From Lactobacillus xylocopicola (GTDB lineage: Bacteria; Bacillota; Bacilli; Lactobacillales; Lactobacillaceae), in contig NZ_AP026803.1 of the NCBI RefSeq assembly GCF_033096005.1, positions 974,501-1,038,500 on the forward strand: a stretch of DNA of 64,000 nt, written 5' to 3'. Position numbers and translations under genes: made by a program. This document shows positions 46,117 to 54,484 of the stretch, piece after piece (the stretch's first letter is position 1; every line of letters begins with the position of its first letter). Under the pieces are notes generated by a model that worked only from the letters and a program-made list of their open reading frames with translations, did no database searches and was not told the DNA's origin.

Positions 46117-46152
46117 AGTTATTGTTCTAGCGCAGAACATTAAATTACGCCT

Positions 46153-46226
46153 GGTCTGGTAGCTCAGCTGGATAGAGCAACGGTCTTCTAAACCGTAGGT
46201 CGTGGGTTCGAATCTCACCCGGATCA
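46153..46226 (+). tRNA. tRNA-Arg (anticodon UCU)
   Basis: A 74-nt cloverleaf folds fully. The acceptor GGTCTGG pairs with CCGGATC (with G-U pairs). The D arm is GCTC/GAGC. The anticodon stem ACGGT/ACCGT holds the loop CTTCTAA with anticodon TCT, decoding AGA. The T arm is GTGGG/CTCAC with TTCGAAT. CCA is not encoded. It stands alone with its own promoter and a downstream hairpin. Confidence 0.96.
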
Positions 46227-46240
46227 TTCCTAACATCTTT

Positions 46241-46283
46241 AAAAAGTCTTGAAGAGCTGAAAACGCTGATGTCAAGGCTTTTT
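46241..46283 (+). terminator. Intrinsic terminator of tRNA-Arg
   Basis: Arms AAAAAGTCTTGA and TCAAGGCTTTTT with an inner AGC/GCT pairing. An outer CTAACAT/ATGTTAG pairing can extend the structure. Confidence 0.7.
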
Positions 46284-46447
46284 GCTTATCAAGAAAATGT
46301 TAGAATCCCTAAGATTTTTAACAGTTGGCTAGCTTGTTTGATGATATTTCCTTTCGGTGTAGCTCAAAGCCGAAAATTGCGCAATAGTCTAATAGAGAAT
46401 CTTTATGATTGTGGCAGTCCCCCAAAATTTTTTTGGTAAAAAATAGC

Positions 46448-46476
46448 TTGCATCTTTGCTGCTATTTCTGTATGAT
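46448..46476 (+). promoter_or_regulatory. Promoter of the leader peptide and EIIC-like gene
   Basis: TTGCAT (46448-46453), 17-bp spacer, TATGAT (46471-46476). The predicted RNA start near 46483 leaves about 24 nt before the leader ATG, with AAGGAG in between. Confidence 0.8.
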
Positions 46477-46506
46477 ACTGAATAAATGTTGATAAGGAGT
46501 TACAAA

Positions 46507-46578
46507 ATGACAACTAATAGTAAAAACACTCAAGTAGAAGTTAAATACTATTTTTGGTACTTCAGTATACTGAACTGA
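46507..46578 (+). CDS. Aromatic leader peptide (23 aa)
   Basis: Short reading frame ATG to TGA with AAGGAG 7 nt upstream, too short for usual gene calls. The peptide is MTTNSKNTQVEVK followed by YYFWYF and SILN. Six consecutive aromatic codons (TAC TAT TTT TGG TAC TTC at 46546-46563) are the mark of a leader that measures charged Tyr-, Phe- and Trp-tRNA. The last codons and the stop lie inside an RNA stem that begins the attenuator (see 46556-46693). The peptide itself probably has no other role. This is read directly from the sequence; the regulatory role is inferred from the close fit to classical ribosome-mediated attenuation. Confidence 0.85.
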   Translation: MTTNSKNTQVEVKYYFWYFSILN

Positions 46579-46693
46579 GTGCCTAGTTTGTCGTAGCCCG
46601 AGACACACAGTTCAATCTCTAGCAACTGTGTGTCAAAACCGTATTTTCTTTTCAGGAAGACCCACACAGTTGTTGTCTGTGTGGGTCTTTTTT
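46556..46693 (+). promoter_or_regulatory. Ribosome-mediated attenuator with six mutually pairing RNA segments
   Basis: Segments: P 46556-46565 (in the aromatic codons), Z 46572-46583 (around the leader stop), A 46602-46613, B 46624-46634, C 46657-46671, D 46677-46689. P pairs with Z (9 bp, one bulge), A with B (11 bp perfect), C with D (13 bp, then T tract: terminator). The alternatives are Z with A (9 of 10) and B with C (9 bp). Ground state P:Z, A:B, C:D terminates. A ribosome held at the aromatic codons covers P, freeing Z to take A and B to take C, so the terminator is lost. A ribosome at the stop covers Z and favours termination. Confidence 0.8.
46657..46693 (+). terminator. Attenuator terminator before the EIIC-like gene
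   Basis: Arms AAGACCCACACAG and CTGTGTGGGTCTT, 7-nt loop, then an uninterrupted T tract to 46693. The AGGAGG ribosome site of the next gene starts at 46694, directly after it. Confidence 0.95.
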
Positions 46694-46704
46694 AGGAGGA
46701 AAAA

Positions 46705-47757
46705 ATGGAAGCTACAGAAAAAGTTACTTTGAAAGAAGTCACGTTAAATACATTAAATGGATTATCAACGGGCATTGTCGTTGCCCTAATTCCCGGTGCC
46801 TTAATTAACCAGTTAGTCAAAGCACTAGCACCGCTTTGGCCACAACTCAATTTTATGCTGGTGCTAACTGCCTTTGCAGCAGCCCTGCTACCGGCAATTA
46901 GTGGGGTTTGTGTGGGTATGACGGCCAAGTTGTCACCGATCCAAACATCATCGCTTGCGCTCGCCGCAACTGCCGGGGCCGGTAATATGAGCCTGAAGAA
47001 CGGGCAGATTACCGTGAACGGTAGCGGTGATGTCATTAACATCGCGATTACGATTATGCTTGCCTATGGTTTGATTCTTTTAATGGGTAAGCGGCTCAAG
47101 GCATACACAATTTTGCTAGTACCGCTCCTAGTGCTGCTGATTGCGGGTGGCATTGGTTCGTTAACTCGTATTCCCGTTAGTCAGGTTACACGTTTAATTG
47201 GTCTCGGTGTCGAACATTTGATGAATTTACAGCCAGTATTGATGGGACTAGTAATGGGTGTTGTCTTTGCCCTGCTGATTGTTTCGCCTATTTCTTCAGT
47301 GGGGATTGCAACAGCTATCAGTATCTCTGGGGTCGCAGCTGGTTCTGCCAACCTAGGTATTACTGCCGCTGCCTTTGCCTTAGCCGTTTTTGGTTGGAAA
47401 GCAAACACCGTGGGCACTTCAATTGCTCACTTCCTCGGTTCACCCAAAATGCAGATGGCCAATTTAATGACTAAACCAAAATTGCTTATCCCAATCATGC
47501 TGAATGCTGGTATTTTAGGAGCCTTAGGGGCTATTTTTAAAATTGGCGGTAACCCAATGAGTGCCGGTTTCGGCTTTTCTGGTTTAATTGGACCCATGGC
47601 TGCCCTTGCCGACCGTCCAGCTACTGGCGCAAATATTACTCTGCTAGTAGTGCTTTTCTTTGTTTTACCAATTGGGCTTGCTTTATTGACCAACTATCTC
47701 TTCAATAATAAACTGCATTTCTTCACCAGCAAGGACTTTGAACTTGACTTTAACTAA
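46705..47757 (+). CDS. Orphan PTS EIIC-like membrane protein (PTS_EIIC_2 type)
   Basis: Integral membrane protein of 350 aa, about nine or ten membrane segments, resembling the PTS_EIIC_2 family (GLSTGIVVALIPGALINQL, GNMSLKNGQITVNGSGDVIN, SPISSVGIATAISISG, FGFSGLIGPMAAL). There is no EIIA, EIIB or HPr-like domain in the protein or near it, so phosphotransfer-coupled sugar uptake is doubtful. AGGAGG lies 5 nt before the ATG. Expression is controlled by the aromatic leader/attenuator directly upstream. I infer that it imports an aromatic amino acid or a related compound; the substrate is not known from the sequence. Weaker alternative: a regulator or sugar permease with accidental linkage. Confidence 0.85.
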   Translation: MEATEKVTLKEVTLNTLNGLSTGIVVALIPGALINQLVKALAPLWPQLNFMLVLTAFAAALLPAISGVCVGMTAKLSPIQTSSLALAATAGAGNMSLKNGQITVNGSGDVINIAITIMLAYGLILLMGKRLKAYTILLVPLLVLLIAGGIGSLTRIPVSQVTRLIGLGVEHLMNLQPVLMGLVMGVVFALLIVSPISSVGIATAISISGVAAGSANLGITAAAFALAVFGWKANTVGTSIAHFLGSPKMQMANLMTKPKLLIPIMLNAGILGALGAIFKIGGNPMSAGFGFSGLIGPMAALADRPATGANITLLVVLFFVLPIGLALLTNYLFNNKLHFFTSKDFELDFN

Positions 47758-47774
47758 GCACGTGACCTTGGGAC

Positions 47775-47804
47775 TTGGATCAATTGCCTATTCCTTGCTA
47801 TAAT
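47775..47804 (+). promoter_or_regulatory. Promoter of the ArsC/Spx-like gene
   Basis: TTGGAT (47775-47780), 18-bp spacer, perfect TATAAT (47799-47804) with upstream TG (TGC-TATAAT). Confidence 0.75.
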
Positions 47805-47842
47805 TAGCTAGATCATTGATTGCAAAAAAAGAAGGTAGGAAA

Positions 47843-48199
47843 ATGATTAAATTTTATGGTTATAAACGATGCTCAACTTCTAGAAGCGCCCAAAAATGGT
47901 TACAAAGTCACGGGGTTGAACTGGCATTTCAAGACCTAGTTGACCAACCACCTAAGAAGACCGACCTAGTTAAGTGGATGACTGACCACCAAGATCGAGG
48001 TTTGAAATATTTTTTTAATACCAGCGGTCAAGATTATCGCAAGCTGCATTTAAAGGATAAGGTTGCTGACATGACCATTGAGGAAGCCGCCACCTTGATG
48101 GCCCAAAATGGCAAACTAATTAAGCGTCCTTTAGTGGTTGACGGACCCAAGTTGACCTGCGGTTTTAATGAAGCTATTTATCAAACTACCTGGCTATAA
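47843..48199 (+). CDS. ArsC/Spx family thioredoxin-fold protein
   Basis: Protein of 118 aa from the ATG at 47843 (MIKFYGYKRCSTSRSA), with an AGGTAGGA ribosome site; an upstream in-frame ATG would add nine residues. The active-site cysteine is Cys10 in the C-S-T-S motif, and the family segments YFFNTSGQDYRKL and KRPLVVDG are present. ArsC-type proteins reduce arsenate, while Spx-type proteins bind RNA polymerase. The single-Cys CxxS motif is shared by arsenate-reductase-like and some Spx-like members, so I cannot decide. No ars genes are nearby. It has its own promoter and terminator. Confidence 0.88.
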   Translation: MIKFYGYKRCSTSRSAQKWLQSHGVELAFQDLVDQPPKKTDLVKWMTDHQDRGLKYFFNTSGQDYRKLHLKDKVADMTIEEAATLMAQNGKLIKRPLVVDGPKLTCGFNEAIYQTTWL

Positions 48200-48201
48200 C
48201 C

Positions 48202-48231
48202 AAAAACGGGCATCCGTGCCCGTTTTTGTTT
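48202..48231 (+). terminator. Intrinsic terminator of the ArsC/Spx-like gene
   Basis: Perfect arms AAAAACGGGCA and TGCCCGTTTTT, loop TCCG, then more T. Confidence 0.95.
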
Positions 48232-48291
48232 TAGGCATTTTCTTTTCTATCTTAACAGAAACTAGTAAAATGAAGAAAAAAAGGAGAAAAC

Positions 48292-50694
48292 ATGAGATAT
48301 AATCAATACGCATACGTCGAAACAGATTATGCAACACAGGTCAAAGAACTGTTACAAATTAACTTTTTACCGGTAGATTATCAACAATGCACTTTTGGTG
48401 AATTACTGGCCACAATGGTTGAAAACACCCTAGCTGAAGTTAACCTAACGGACAGTACTACTCGTCAGGCCAAGTTAACTGAGTTTGCCGTTTCTGAAAC
48501 AGAAACACTGGCTAGCTATTTAGCAACCCAGCCGCAAGAAATGAGCCCAGCCCAGTTTTATAACGTAGCCCTGCAACTTTTGGGGTACCACGTCCACTAT
48601 GACTACGAATTGAGTGATCCGCTTAGCTTTATGACCAAAAATGCCTTGCCAGTGGTCGAAAACATTAGTAATTGCACGGATTTGATTACCGCCTTTTACC
48701 GCCTATTGAACACCCGGTCTCAAAACGGCCAGTTGTTAATCGACGTGATGGCTGGTAAAGGCTATTTTGCCGACCGCAGACAGACTCTGCCAGGTAGCCA
48801 ATTTGTCTTGCTAAACGGTAAGAGCCTACCCGTTTTTGACACCAGTAAGGTAATCCGTGAAGTCGTCTATGTCGAGAGTGACCTTGATACTGATGAAGAT
48901 GGCCAATCCGACTTGCTGCAAGTGACAATTTTTCGACCAGTCGAAAGTCAGCAGCTAAAGGTTCCGGCTCTTTATACTGCTAGCCCCTATTTTGGTGGAA
49001 TCATCGACAACGAAAAACGGAACTATTCAGTTGATGCAAATTTAGCGAACGCCTGTGCTTGGACTAATCCTCAATACGAGGCCAGCAACATTATTCCGGC
49101 TGCAAAACCGTCAACAGCTAATCACGAAAATCATCCACCCGTTGAAAAAGCAGTGGGCAAGTCTTCATACGGGCTCAACGAGTACATGTTGGCGCGCGGC
49201 TTTGCCAGTGTCTTTGCGGGCGCCATCGGTACGCGCGGCAGTGACGGCCTACGTATCACTGGTGCACCAGAGGAAACCGAGAGTGCCAAAGAAATTATTG
49301 AGTGGCTGCACGGCGACCGAATTGCCTATACTGACCGCTCACGTCAGCATGAGACCAGGGCCTCCTGGTGCAATGGCAACATCGGCATGACCGGACGGTC
49401 ATACCTGGGAACACTACAGATTGCCATCGCTACGACGGGGGTGGCCGGCCTCAAGACCGTTGTCTCTGAAGCGGCCATCTCGTCCTGGTATGACTACTAC
49501 CGCGAACACGGCCTGGTCATAGCACCCGAAGATTGCCAAGGCGAAGACCTGGACCTCTTAGCCGAAACTTGCCAATCCAACTTATGGGATGCGGGCGACT
49601 ATCTCAAGATTAAGCCTAAATATGATGCAATGCAAAAACAGCTTCAAACTAAGGAAGACCGCCAGACCGGCCAATACTCAGACTTTTGGGAGGCCCGCAA
49701 CTACCGCCACCAGGCGGCTGGCATCAAGTGTTCCTGGATCAGCGTACACGGCCTGAATGACTGGAACGTCAAGCCCAAGAACGTTTATAAGATTTGGCAG
49801 CAGGTCAAGAACTTGCCGATCGAACATCACCTATTCTTGCACCAAGGACCCCACTACAACATGAACAACCTTGTTTCCATTGACTTTACCGATCTTATGA
49901 ACCTCTGGTTTGTCCATGAACTACTCGAAGTCAATAATGGAGCAGAGCAACAGTGGCCAGCGGTAATGGTTCAGGACAACCTGCAAGCCGACAAGTGGCA
50001 CGAGGAAGAAGACTGGAGCGATGAAGTTGGACACTCCACCAGCTATTACCCCACCGATGAGGGAGAACTGCAAAAAGACGGAAACGGTCAGGCCAAAGCA
50101 GCATTCATCGACCAAGGCGGCGTGGAATTTAACAAGGCCCACCTCACTGAAAGCGAATGGCAGTACAAGTTTATTTGCGGTGATGATAAATGGGCCAAGG
50201 CAAGCCTGCGCTTTATTACGGATGAGTTTATCCACCCAGTGACCATTGTGGGTCGGCCTGAAGTCACGGTACGAGTTTCATCCAGCTTGAACAAAGGCCA
50301 ACTATCGGTTGCGCTAGTTGAACTGGGCGACCGCAGACGGCTAACTGCTACACCTAAGTTTTTAATGCGCGGCGGTCAGGAACTGGGCTTCCGCTTTGGC
50401 ACCGATACCCTGCAGGAGTTCATGCCAGACAAGTTGACTCATGCCAAACTGATTACCAAAGGACACATGAACTTACAAAACTATGCCGACATGAAGAAGC
50501 CAGTAGCAATTGAACCGGGGCAGTTTTATGACCTGACCTTCAAGCTGCAGCCAACCTACTACCAACTTCCGGCTGGTAGCAAGTTGTGCCTGATTATCTA
50601 CTCAACTGACCAGGCAATGACGAAACGGCCGCTTGAAGAGACGACCTACACGGTCGACCTGAGCGCTACTGCGATTAAGTTTAAGCAAAAATAA
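48292..50694 (+). CDS. pepX: Xaa-Pro dipeptidyl-peptidase PepX
   Basis: Serine peptidase (S15) that removes Xaa-Pro dipeptides from proline-rich peptides such as casein fragments, typical of lactobacilli. The protein is 800 aa. An N-terminal helical domain (residues 1-150) starts [12 protein letters not shown], as in other Lactobacillus PepX. The alpha/beta hydrolase core has the nucleophile Ser370 in G-R-S-Y-L-G, a WDAGDYL segment and [10 protein letters not shown] with the likely catalytic His, and a C-terminal beta domain follows. AAAGGAG precedes the ATG. It works downstream of Opp peptide uptake. GC content rises sharply inside the gene: two 60-base lines near the start are 35-37% GC, while three lines between 49201 and 50340 are 57-62%. 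Confidence 0.97.
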   Translation: MRYNQYAYVETDYATQVKELLQINFLPVDYQQCTFGELLATMVENTLAEVNLTDSTTRQAKLTEFAVSETETLASYLATQPQEMSPAQFYNVALQLLGYHVHYDYELSDPLSFMTKNALPVVENISNCTDLITAFYRLLNTRSQNGQLLIDVMAGKGYFADRRQTLPGSQFVLLNGKSLPVFDTSKVIREVVYVESDLDTDEDGQSDLLQVTIFRPVESQQLKVPALYTASPYFGGIIDNEKRNYSVDANLANACAWTNPQYEASNIIPAAKPSTANHENHPPVEKAVGKSSYGLNEYMLARGFASVFAGAIGTRGSDGLRITGAPEETESAKEIIEWLHGDRIAYTDRSRQHETRASWCNGNIGMTGRSYLGTLQIAIATTGVAGLKTVVSEAAISSWYDYYREHGLVIAPEDCQGEDLDLLAETCQSNLWDAGDYLKIKPKYDAMQKQLQTKEDRQTGQYSDFWEARNYRHQAAGIKCSWISVHGLNDWNVKPKNVYKIWQQVKNLPIEHHLFLHQGPHYNMNNLVSIDFTDLMNLWFVHELLEVNNGAEQQWPAVMVQDNLQADKWHEEEDWSDEVGHSTSYYPTDEGELQKDGNGQAKAAFIDQGGVEFNKAHLTESEWQYKFICGDDKWAKASLRFITDEFIHPVTIVGRPEVTVRVSSSLNKGQLSVALVELGDRRRLTATPKFLMRGGQELGFRFGTDTLQEFMPDKLTHAKLITKGHMNLQNYADMKKPVAIEPGQFYDLTFKLQPTYYQLPAGSKLCLIIYSTDQAMTKRPLEETTYTVDLSATAIKFKQK

Positions 50695-50705
50695 TTATGA
50701 TCTAT

Positions 50706-50748
50706 TTAAAAAGCCAGAGGCGAGCGTTACTGCCTCTGACTTTTTTTC
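50706..50748. terminator. Bidirectional terminator between pepX and glnA
   Basis: Arms AAAGCCAGAGGC and GCCTCTGACTTT (one G-T pair in RNA), 10-nt loop, with T tracts on both strands. Confidence 0.9.
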
Positions 50749-50756
50749 TATTAACA

Positions 50757-52094
50757 TTAATAGCCCATGTACCTGTTTCTCTCCCAATCGGAGACGGTTT
50801 GGGTATATTGGTTCCATTCAAGTTCCTTAGAACCAATGAAACTCTGCGTTAAGTGATTACCAAGCGCTGACTTAATTAGTTCATCCTTCTTAAAAGCCTT
50901 AAGTGCGTTGTGTAAAGTTGATGGGAGCGGCTTAATCCCAGCTGCTTCTCGCTCCTTTTCACTTAGCTTAAAAATGTTGCCGTTGATCGGCTCCATTGGC
51001 ATCTTTTCTTCTTTGATACCATTCAATCCGGCTGCTAAACAAGCTGCCAGCAGGAGGTAGGGGTTGGCCGTTGGGTCAGCTGAGCGCATTTCCAGGCGGG
51101 TATTAACCTCTTCTGCTGAGGGTACTCTGACCATCGGCGAGCGGTTCTTGGAAGCCCAGGAGATGTAAACAGGAGCTTCATAACCAGGAATCAACCGTTT
51201 GTATGAGTTGACGGTTGGATTACCGACAGCAGTGATTGCCCGGGCATGTTCCAATATTCCATTCAGGAAAAACAGGGCGTTGTTTGAAAGGTGAAATTCA
51301 TTATCTTGGTCATAAAAGGCATTTTTCTTCCCCTTAAACAAGGACATGTTCGTGTGCATTCCATTGCCAGCCTGACCTTGGAGCGGTTTGGCCATGAAAG
51401 TTGCATACAAACCATGCTTTTTAGCGATTTCGCGGACAATCATCTTGAACATCTGCACCCGGTCAGCCGTCGTTAGTGCATCATCAAACTTGAAGTCAAT
51501 TTCCTGCTGTCCATCGCCCACTTCGTGGTGGGCTGCCTCAACTTCAAAGCCAATGCTTTCTAGCGTTTCCACGATGTCACGCCGGCAACTTGCACTTTCA
51601 TCTTGTGAAGTTAAGTCAAAGTACGAGGCGTGATCAGGAACCTCAGTGGTCCACTTGCCATTTTCATCAAGTTTAAGCAGGTGAAATTCTGCTTCGAAGC
51701 CAATATCAAAAGCTGAAAAGCTCATGTCATTCATCTGCCTGATAATTCGCTGCAAGTTATTCCGCGGATCCCCGTCAAATTCGGTCCCGTCTGTCATGTG
51801 CACAGAACAAATTAAACAGCCAATCTTACCACCTTGGTTATCAGTCCATGGTAGGACCGCCCAGGTTGAAAAATCAGGATACAAAACCATATCACTTTCT
51901 TCCAGGCGGACAAAGCCATCAATCGACGAACCGTCAAAGCGAATGTCATTACTTAAAACTTTTTCTAGTTGACTATTAGGAACTTCAACCGCCTTCAACG
52001 TCCCATTAATGTCGGTGAAGGTCAACCGTAAAAAACGCACGTCATTTTCTGCGACGCTCTTTCTAATATCATCTGCTGTAATTTTTTTTGTCAT
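50757..52094 (-). CDS. glnA: Glutamine synthetase type I
   Basis: Makes glutamine from glutamate, ammonia and ATP. The protein is 445 aa. The beta-grasp N-domain ([20 protein letters not shown]) is followed by the catalytic domain with [34 protein letters not shown] and [13 protein letters not shown]. The length and the absence of an adenylylation loop fit the GSI-alpha type. GGTGGAG is the ribosome site. In Bacillus glnR lies directly upstream; here the gene before it is the YnbB-like gene, and no glnR is in the window. Confidence 0.97.
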   Translation of the reverse strand: MTKKITADDIRKSVAENDVRFLRLTFTDINGTLKAVEVPNSQLEKVLSNDIRFDGSSIDGFVRLEESDMVLYPDFSTWAVLPWTDNQGGKIGCLICSVHMTDGTEFDGDPRNNLQRIIRQMNDMSFSAFDIGFEAEFHLLKLDENGKWTTEVPDHASYFDLTSQDESASCRRDIVETLESIGFEVEAAHHEVGDGQQEIDFKFDDALTTADRVQMFKMIVREIAKKHGLYATFMAKPLQGQAGNGMHTNMSLFKGKKNAFYDQDNEFHLSNNALFFLNGILEHARAITAVGNPTVNSYKRLIPGYEAPVYISWASKNRSPMVRVPSAEEVNTRLEMRSADPTANPYLLLAACLAAGLNGIKEEKMPMEPINGNIFKLSEKEREAAGIKPLPSTLHNALKAFKKDELIKSALGNHLTQSFIGSKELEWNQYTQTVSDWERNRYMGY

Positions 52095-52264
52095 GTTTTC
52101 TCCACCTAGAAATATGAATAATTATAATTGGTATAACCCATTAAAGAGTTTGCTTTTCTTACCAAAACTTGATTAATACCTTAGCATTTGCGTCATAAAA
52201 AGTAAAGCGGTCTAACTATTTTTCCAGAAACTTTACCAAAGCTTTATTTAAGTTAAACTGTCTG

Positions 52265-53509
52265 CTACTTATAAAACAACTCATTGACCGCATTAGTAAT
52301 CGCAATCTTCACGTGGGCAAAAGTTAGCCCCCCCTGCAAATACAGTGCATAGGGCGGGCGAATTGGGCCATCCCCCGAAAGCTCGATACTAGCCCCCTCG
52401 ATAAAGGAACCAGCGGCCATAATTACCTGATCTTCATATCCTGTATCATGGCTTGGCACCGGCTCCACAAAGGAATTGATAGGCGAATTAGCCTGCAGGA
52501 TTTGGGCAAAGCGAACCATCTTTTCCTGGTCATGAAAAATCACCGTTTGAATAAGATCTGTACGGTCTTCATCCCACTTAGGCGTAACTTCCAAACCCAT
52601 CCGCTCCAATAGTGCAGCAGTATATATTGCACCCTTGATCGCATTGCCAGTGATACTTGGTGCAATAAACAAACCTTCAAAGTAGTCAAGATTGTTCGCT
52701 AAACTAGCCCCTTCAGCACGACCAATTCCAGCGGCGGTTAGGCGTGCTGCGGTATTCTCGACTAGTTCATGCCGACCTACAACGTACCCGCCAACCTTTG
52801 CCAGACCGCCGCCAGCATTCTTAATCAGTGAACCGGCCATCAGATCAGCGCCATATTCGGTTGGTTCATGCTGTTCAGAAAATTCGCCGTAACAATTATC
52901 AATAAAGATAATCGTCTTTGGACTGACTGCCCGCACCAACTCAATCAGCGGTTTAATTTGGTCAACCGTCAAACTGGGCCGTGTGTCATAGCCCCGTGAA
53001 CGCTGAATGACCGCCATTTTCGGTTGATGGTCGGCCAGCAACTGACGCGCTGCCTTAGTGTCAACCTGACCATCCTCGAGGTCGACATGAGAAAACTTAA
53101 CGCCATACTGCTTTAGACTCCCACGTCCATCGCCGGCCAGCCCAATTACCTGCTGAAGCGTATCATATGGCATACCAGTCAAGTACATCAGTTCATCACC
53201 GGGCAACAAGTTACCTGCCATTGCAGTTGCCAGTGTATGGGTGCCAGACACAAATTGTGAACGCACCAGTGCGTCTTCGGTCTGAAAAATTTGTGCATAC
53301 ATGCGATCAAGCTTGTCGCGACCACTATCGTCGCTGCCATAGCCCGTACTACCAATTAAGTCTGCTTCAGCCACAGCCTGGTCCTTAAAAGCAGTTAAAA
53401 CTTTATTTTGATTAACTAAAATATTTTCGTCTATTTTTGCTAATTGTGCCGCCACCTGGACATCAATCTCGCTCACAATTTTTTGCAATTCTGCCGGCCA
53501 GTTATTCAT
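52265..53509 (-). CDS. YnbB-type methionine gamma-lyase family PLP enzyme
   Basis: Protein of 414 aa of the 'aluminium resistance'/methionine gamma-lyase related PLP family. Landmarks are SQFVSGTHTLATAMAGNLLPGDEL, the cofactor aspartate region IFIDNCYGEFSE and the Schiff-base lysine in L-I-K-N-A-G-G-G. The true reaction is not established for the family; C-S lyase activity on sulfur amino acids is plausible. It overlaps the miaA stop by 8 nt. The miaA-ynbB-glnA order is conserved in Firmicutes; hfq and glnR are missing here. Confidence 0.88.
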   Translation of the reverse strand: MNNWPAELQKIVSEIDVQVAAQLAKIDENILVNQNKVLTAFKDQAVAEADLIGSTGYGSDDSGRDKLDRMYAQIFQTEDALVRSQFVSGTHTLATAMAGNLLPGDELMYLTGMPYDTLQQVIGLAGDGRGSLKQYGVKFSHVDLEDGQVDTKAARQLLADHQPKMAVIQRSRGYDTRPSLTVDQIKPLIELVRAVSPKTIIFIDNCYGEFSEQHEPTEYGADLMAGSLIKNAGGGLAKVGGYVVGRHELVENTAARLTAAGIGRAEGASLANNLDYFEGLFIAPSITGNAIKGAIYTAALLERMGLEVTPKWDEDRTDLIQTVIFHDQEKMVRFAQILQANSPINSFVEPVPSHDTGYEDQVIMAAGSFIEGASIELSGDGPIRPPYALYLQGGLTFAHVKIAITNAVNELFYK

Positions 53510-54422
53510 TTATCCATTCCTCTACTTTTTCTGTTATTTTAGTCAGATATGCGGGATCATTCAGCGGATCAACCCAGGTTACCGGTAATTGATGCCGCAG
53601 GTAGGTCAGTTGCCGTTTGGCATACCGGCGCGAGGCCGTTTTAAGGTCGGCAACGCAGGCCGCCAGGGTTTTTTCGCCGGTAAAATACGGAAAAAATTCC
53701 TTATAGCCAATCGCCTGCAAGATTTGCTGCTCGCGGTCCCTATTCTGGTAAACAAAGTTCGCTTCCTTGACTAAGCCCTGCTCCATCATTTGATCTACCC
53801 GTAAGTTGATCCGGTTATATATTTCCTGGCGCTCTGCATTGAGCCCGATAATCAAGTAGTCATAACGCGGCTTAATCTCCTTTTGTTGCTCAGAAAATTT
53901 TTTACCTGTCCGGTCAATCACCGTTAAGGCCCTTAAGACCCGCCGGGAGTTAGCAGCTGGAAGATGAGCTGCGGTTTTGGCATCTCGTTTATTTAACTCT
54001 TGCCATAGCTTTTGGGGACCGGCTTGGTCAAGTAAGCTTTGCCACTTGGGCTCAACCGCAGTTAGCTGCTCCTCTTTTTCCCCCAACTGCAACTGGTTGA
54101 GTAAGGCGTTCACATAAAAGCCGGTCCCGCCAACCAGTAGTGGTAGCTTTCCTTTATTGGCTATTTCAGCAATCGCTTCGCGAGCCTGTCTTACAAAATC
54201 AGTCACTGCATAAGGTTCAAAAACCGATTGCGTGTCAACCAAATAATGCTTTACCACTTGCTGTTCTGCTGGCGTCGCCTTGGCCGTTCCAATTGCCACT
54301 TCGCGGTAAACTTGCATTGAGTCACCTGAAATAATTTCGGCCTTTAATTGGCGCGCCAGCTCAATTGCCAAACTAGTCTTGCCAACTGCTGTGGGACCCA
54401 CAATTGCTAATACTTTTTGCAT
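53502..54422 (-). CDS. miaA: tRNA dimethylallyltransferase MiaA
   Basis: Adds an isopentenyl group to A37 of tRNAs reading UNN codons. The protein is 306 aa. The P-loop is G-P-T-A-V-G-K-T-S, followed by ISGDSMQVYREVAIGTAK and VGGTGFYVNALL. The C-terminal KTASRRYAKRQLTYLRHQ is the tRNA-binding part. It uses the isoprenoid precursor DMAPP. It is coupled to the YnbB-like gene by overlap. Confidence 0.97.
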   Translation of the reverse strand: MQKVLAIVGPTAVGKTSLAIELARQLKAEIISGDSMQVYREVAIGTAKATPAEQQVVKHYLVDTQSVFEPYAVTDFVRQAREAIAEIANKGKLPLLVGGTGFYVNALLNQLQLGEKEEQLTAVEPKWQSLLDQAGPQKLWQELNKRDAKTAAHLPAANSRRVLRALTVIDRTGKKFSEQQKEIKPRYDYLIIGLNAERQEIYNRINLRVDQMMEQGLVKEANFVYQNRDREQQILQAIGYKEFFPYFTGEKTLAACVADLKTASRRYAKRQLTYLRHQLPVTWVDPLNDPAYLTKITEKVEEWINE

Positions 54423-54444
54423 CTTTTTATCCTTTAATTATATC

Positions 54445-54484
54445 GAAAAAACATGTTTGAAAGAGTCGCCAAACATGTTTTTAG
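54445..54484 (-). terminator. Intrinsic terminator after the rhodanese-like gene
   Basis: Perfect 13-bp arms AAAAACATGTTTG and CAAACATGTTTTT, 10-nt loop. It ends the rpmG...rhodanese group just before miaA. Confidence 0.9.

Noticed and set aside
46000..46275. Minus-strand reading frame over the tRNA gene
   Set aside because: It reads through tRNA-Arg on the opposite strand and its translation is a shadow of the tRNA with no ribosome site.
46340..46400. Possible second tRNA fragment (TTTCGGTGTAGCTCAAAGCCGAAA)
   Set aside because: It recalls a D-arm, but no anticodon or T arm follows in register; it is at most a small hairpin.
46477..46704. T-box riboswitch upstream of the EIIC-like gene
   Set aside because: The region lacks the conserved T-box sequence (AGGGTGGNACCGCG type) and has instead a translated leader with an aromatic run and classical attenuator pairings.
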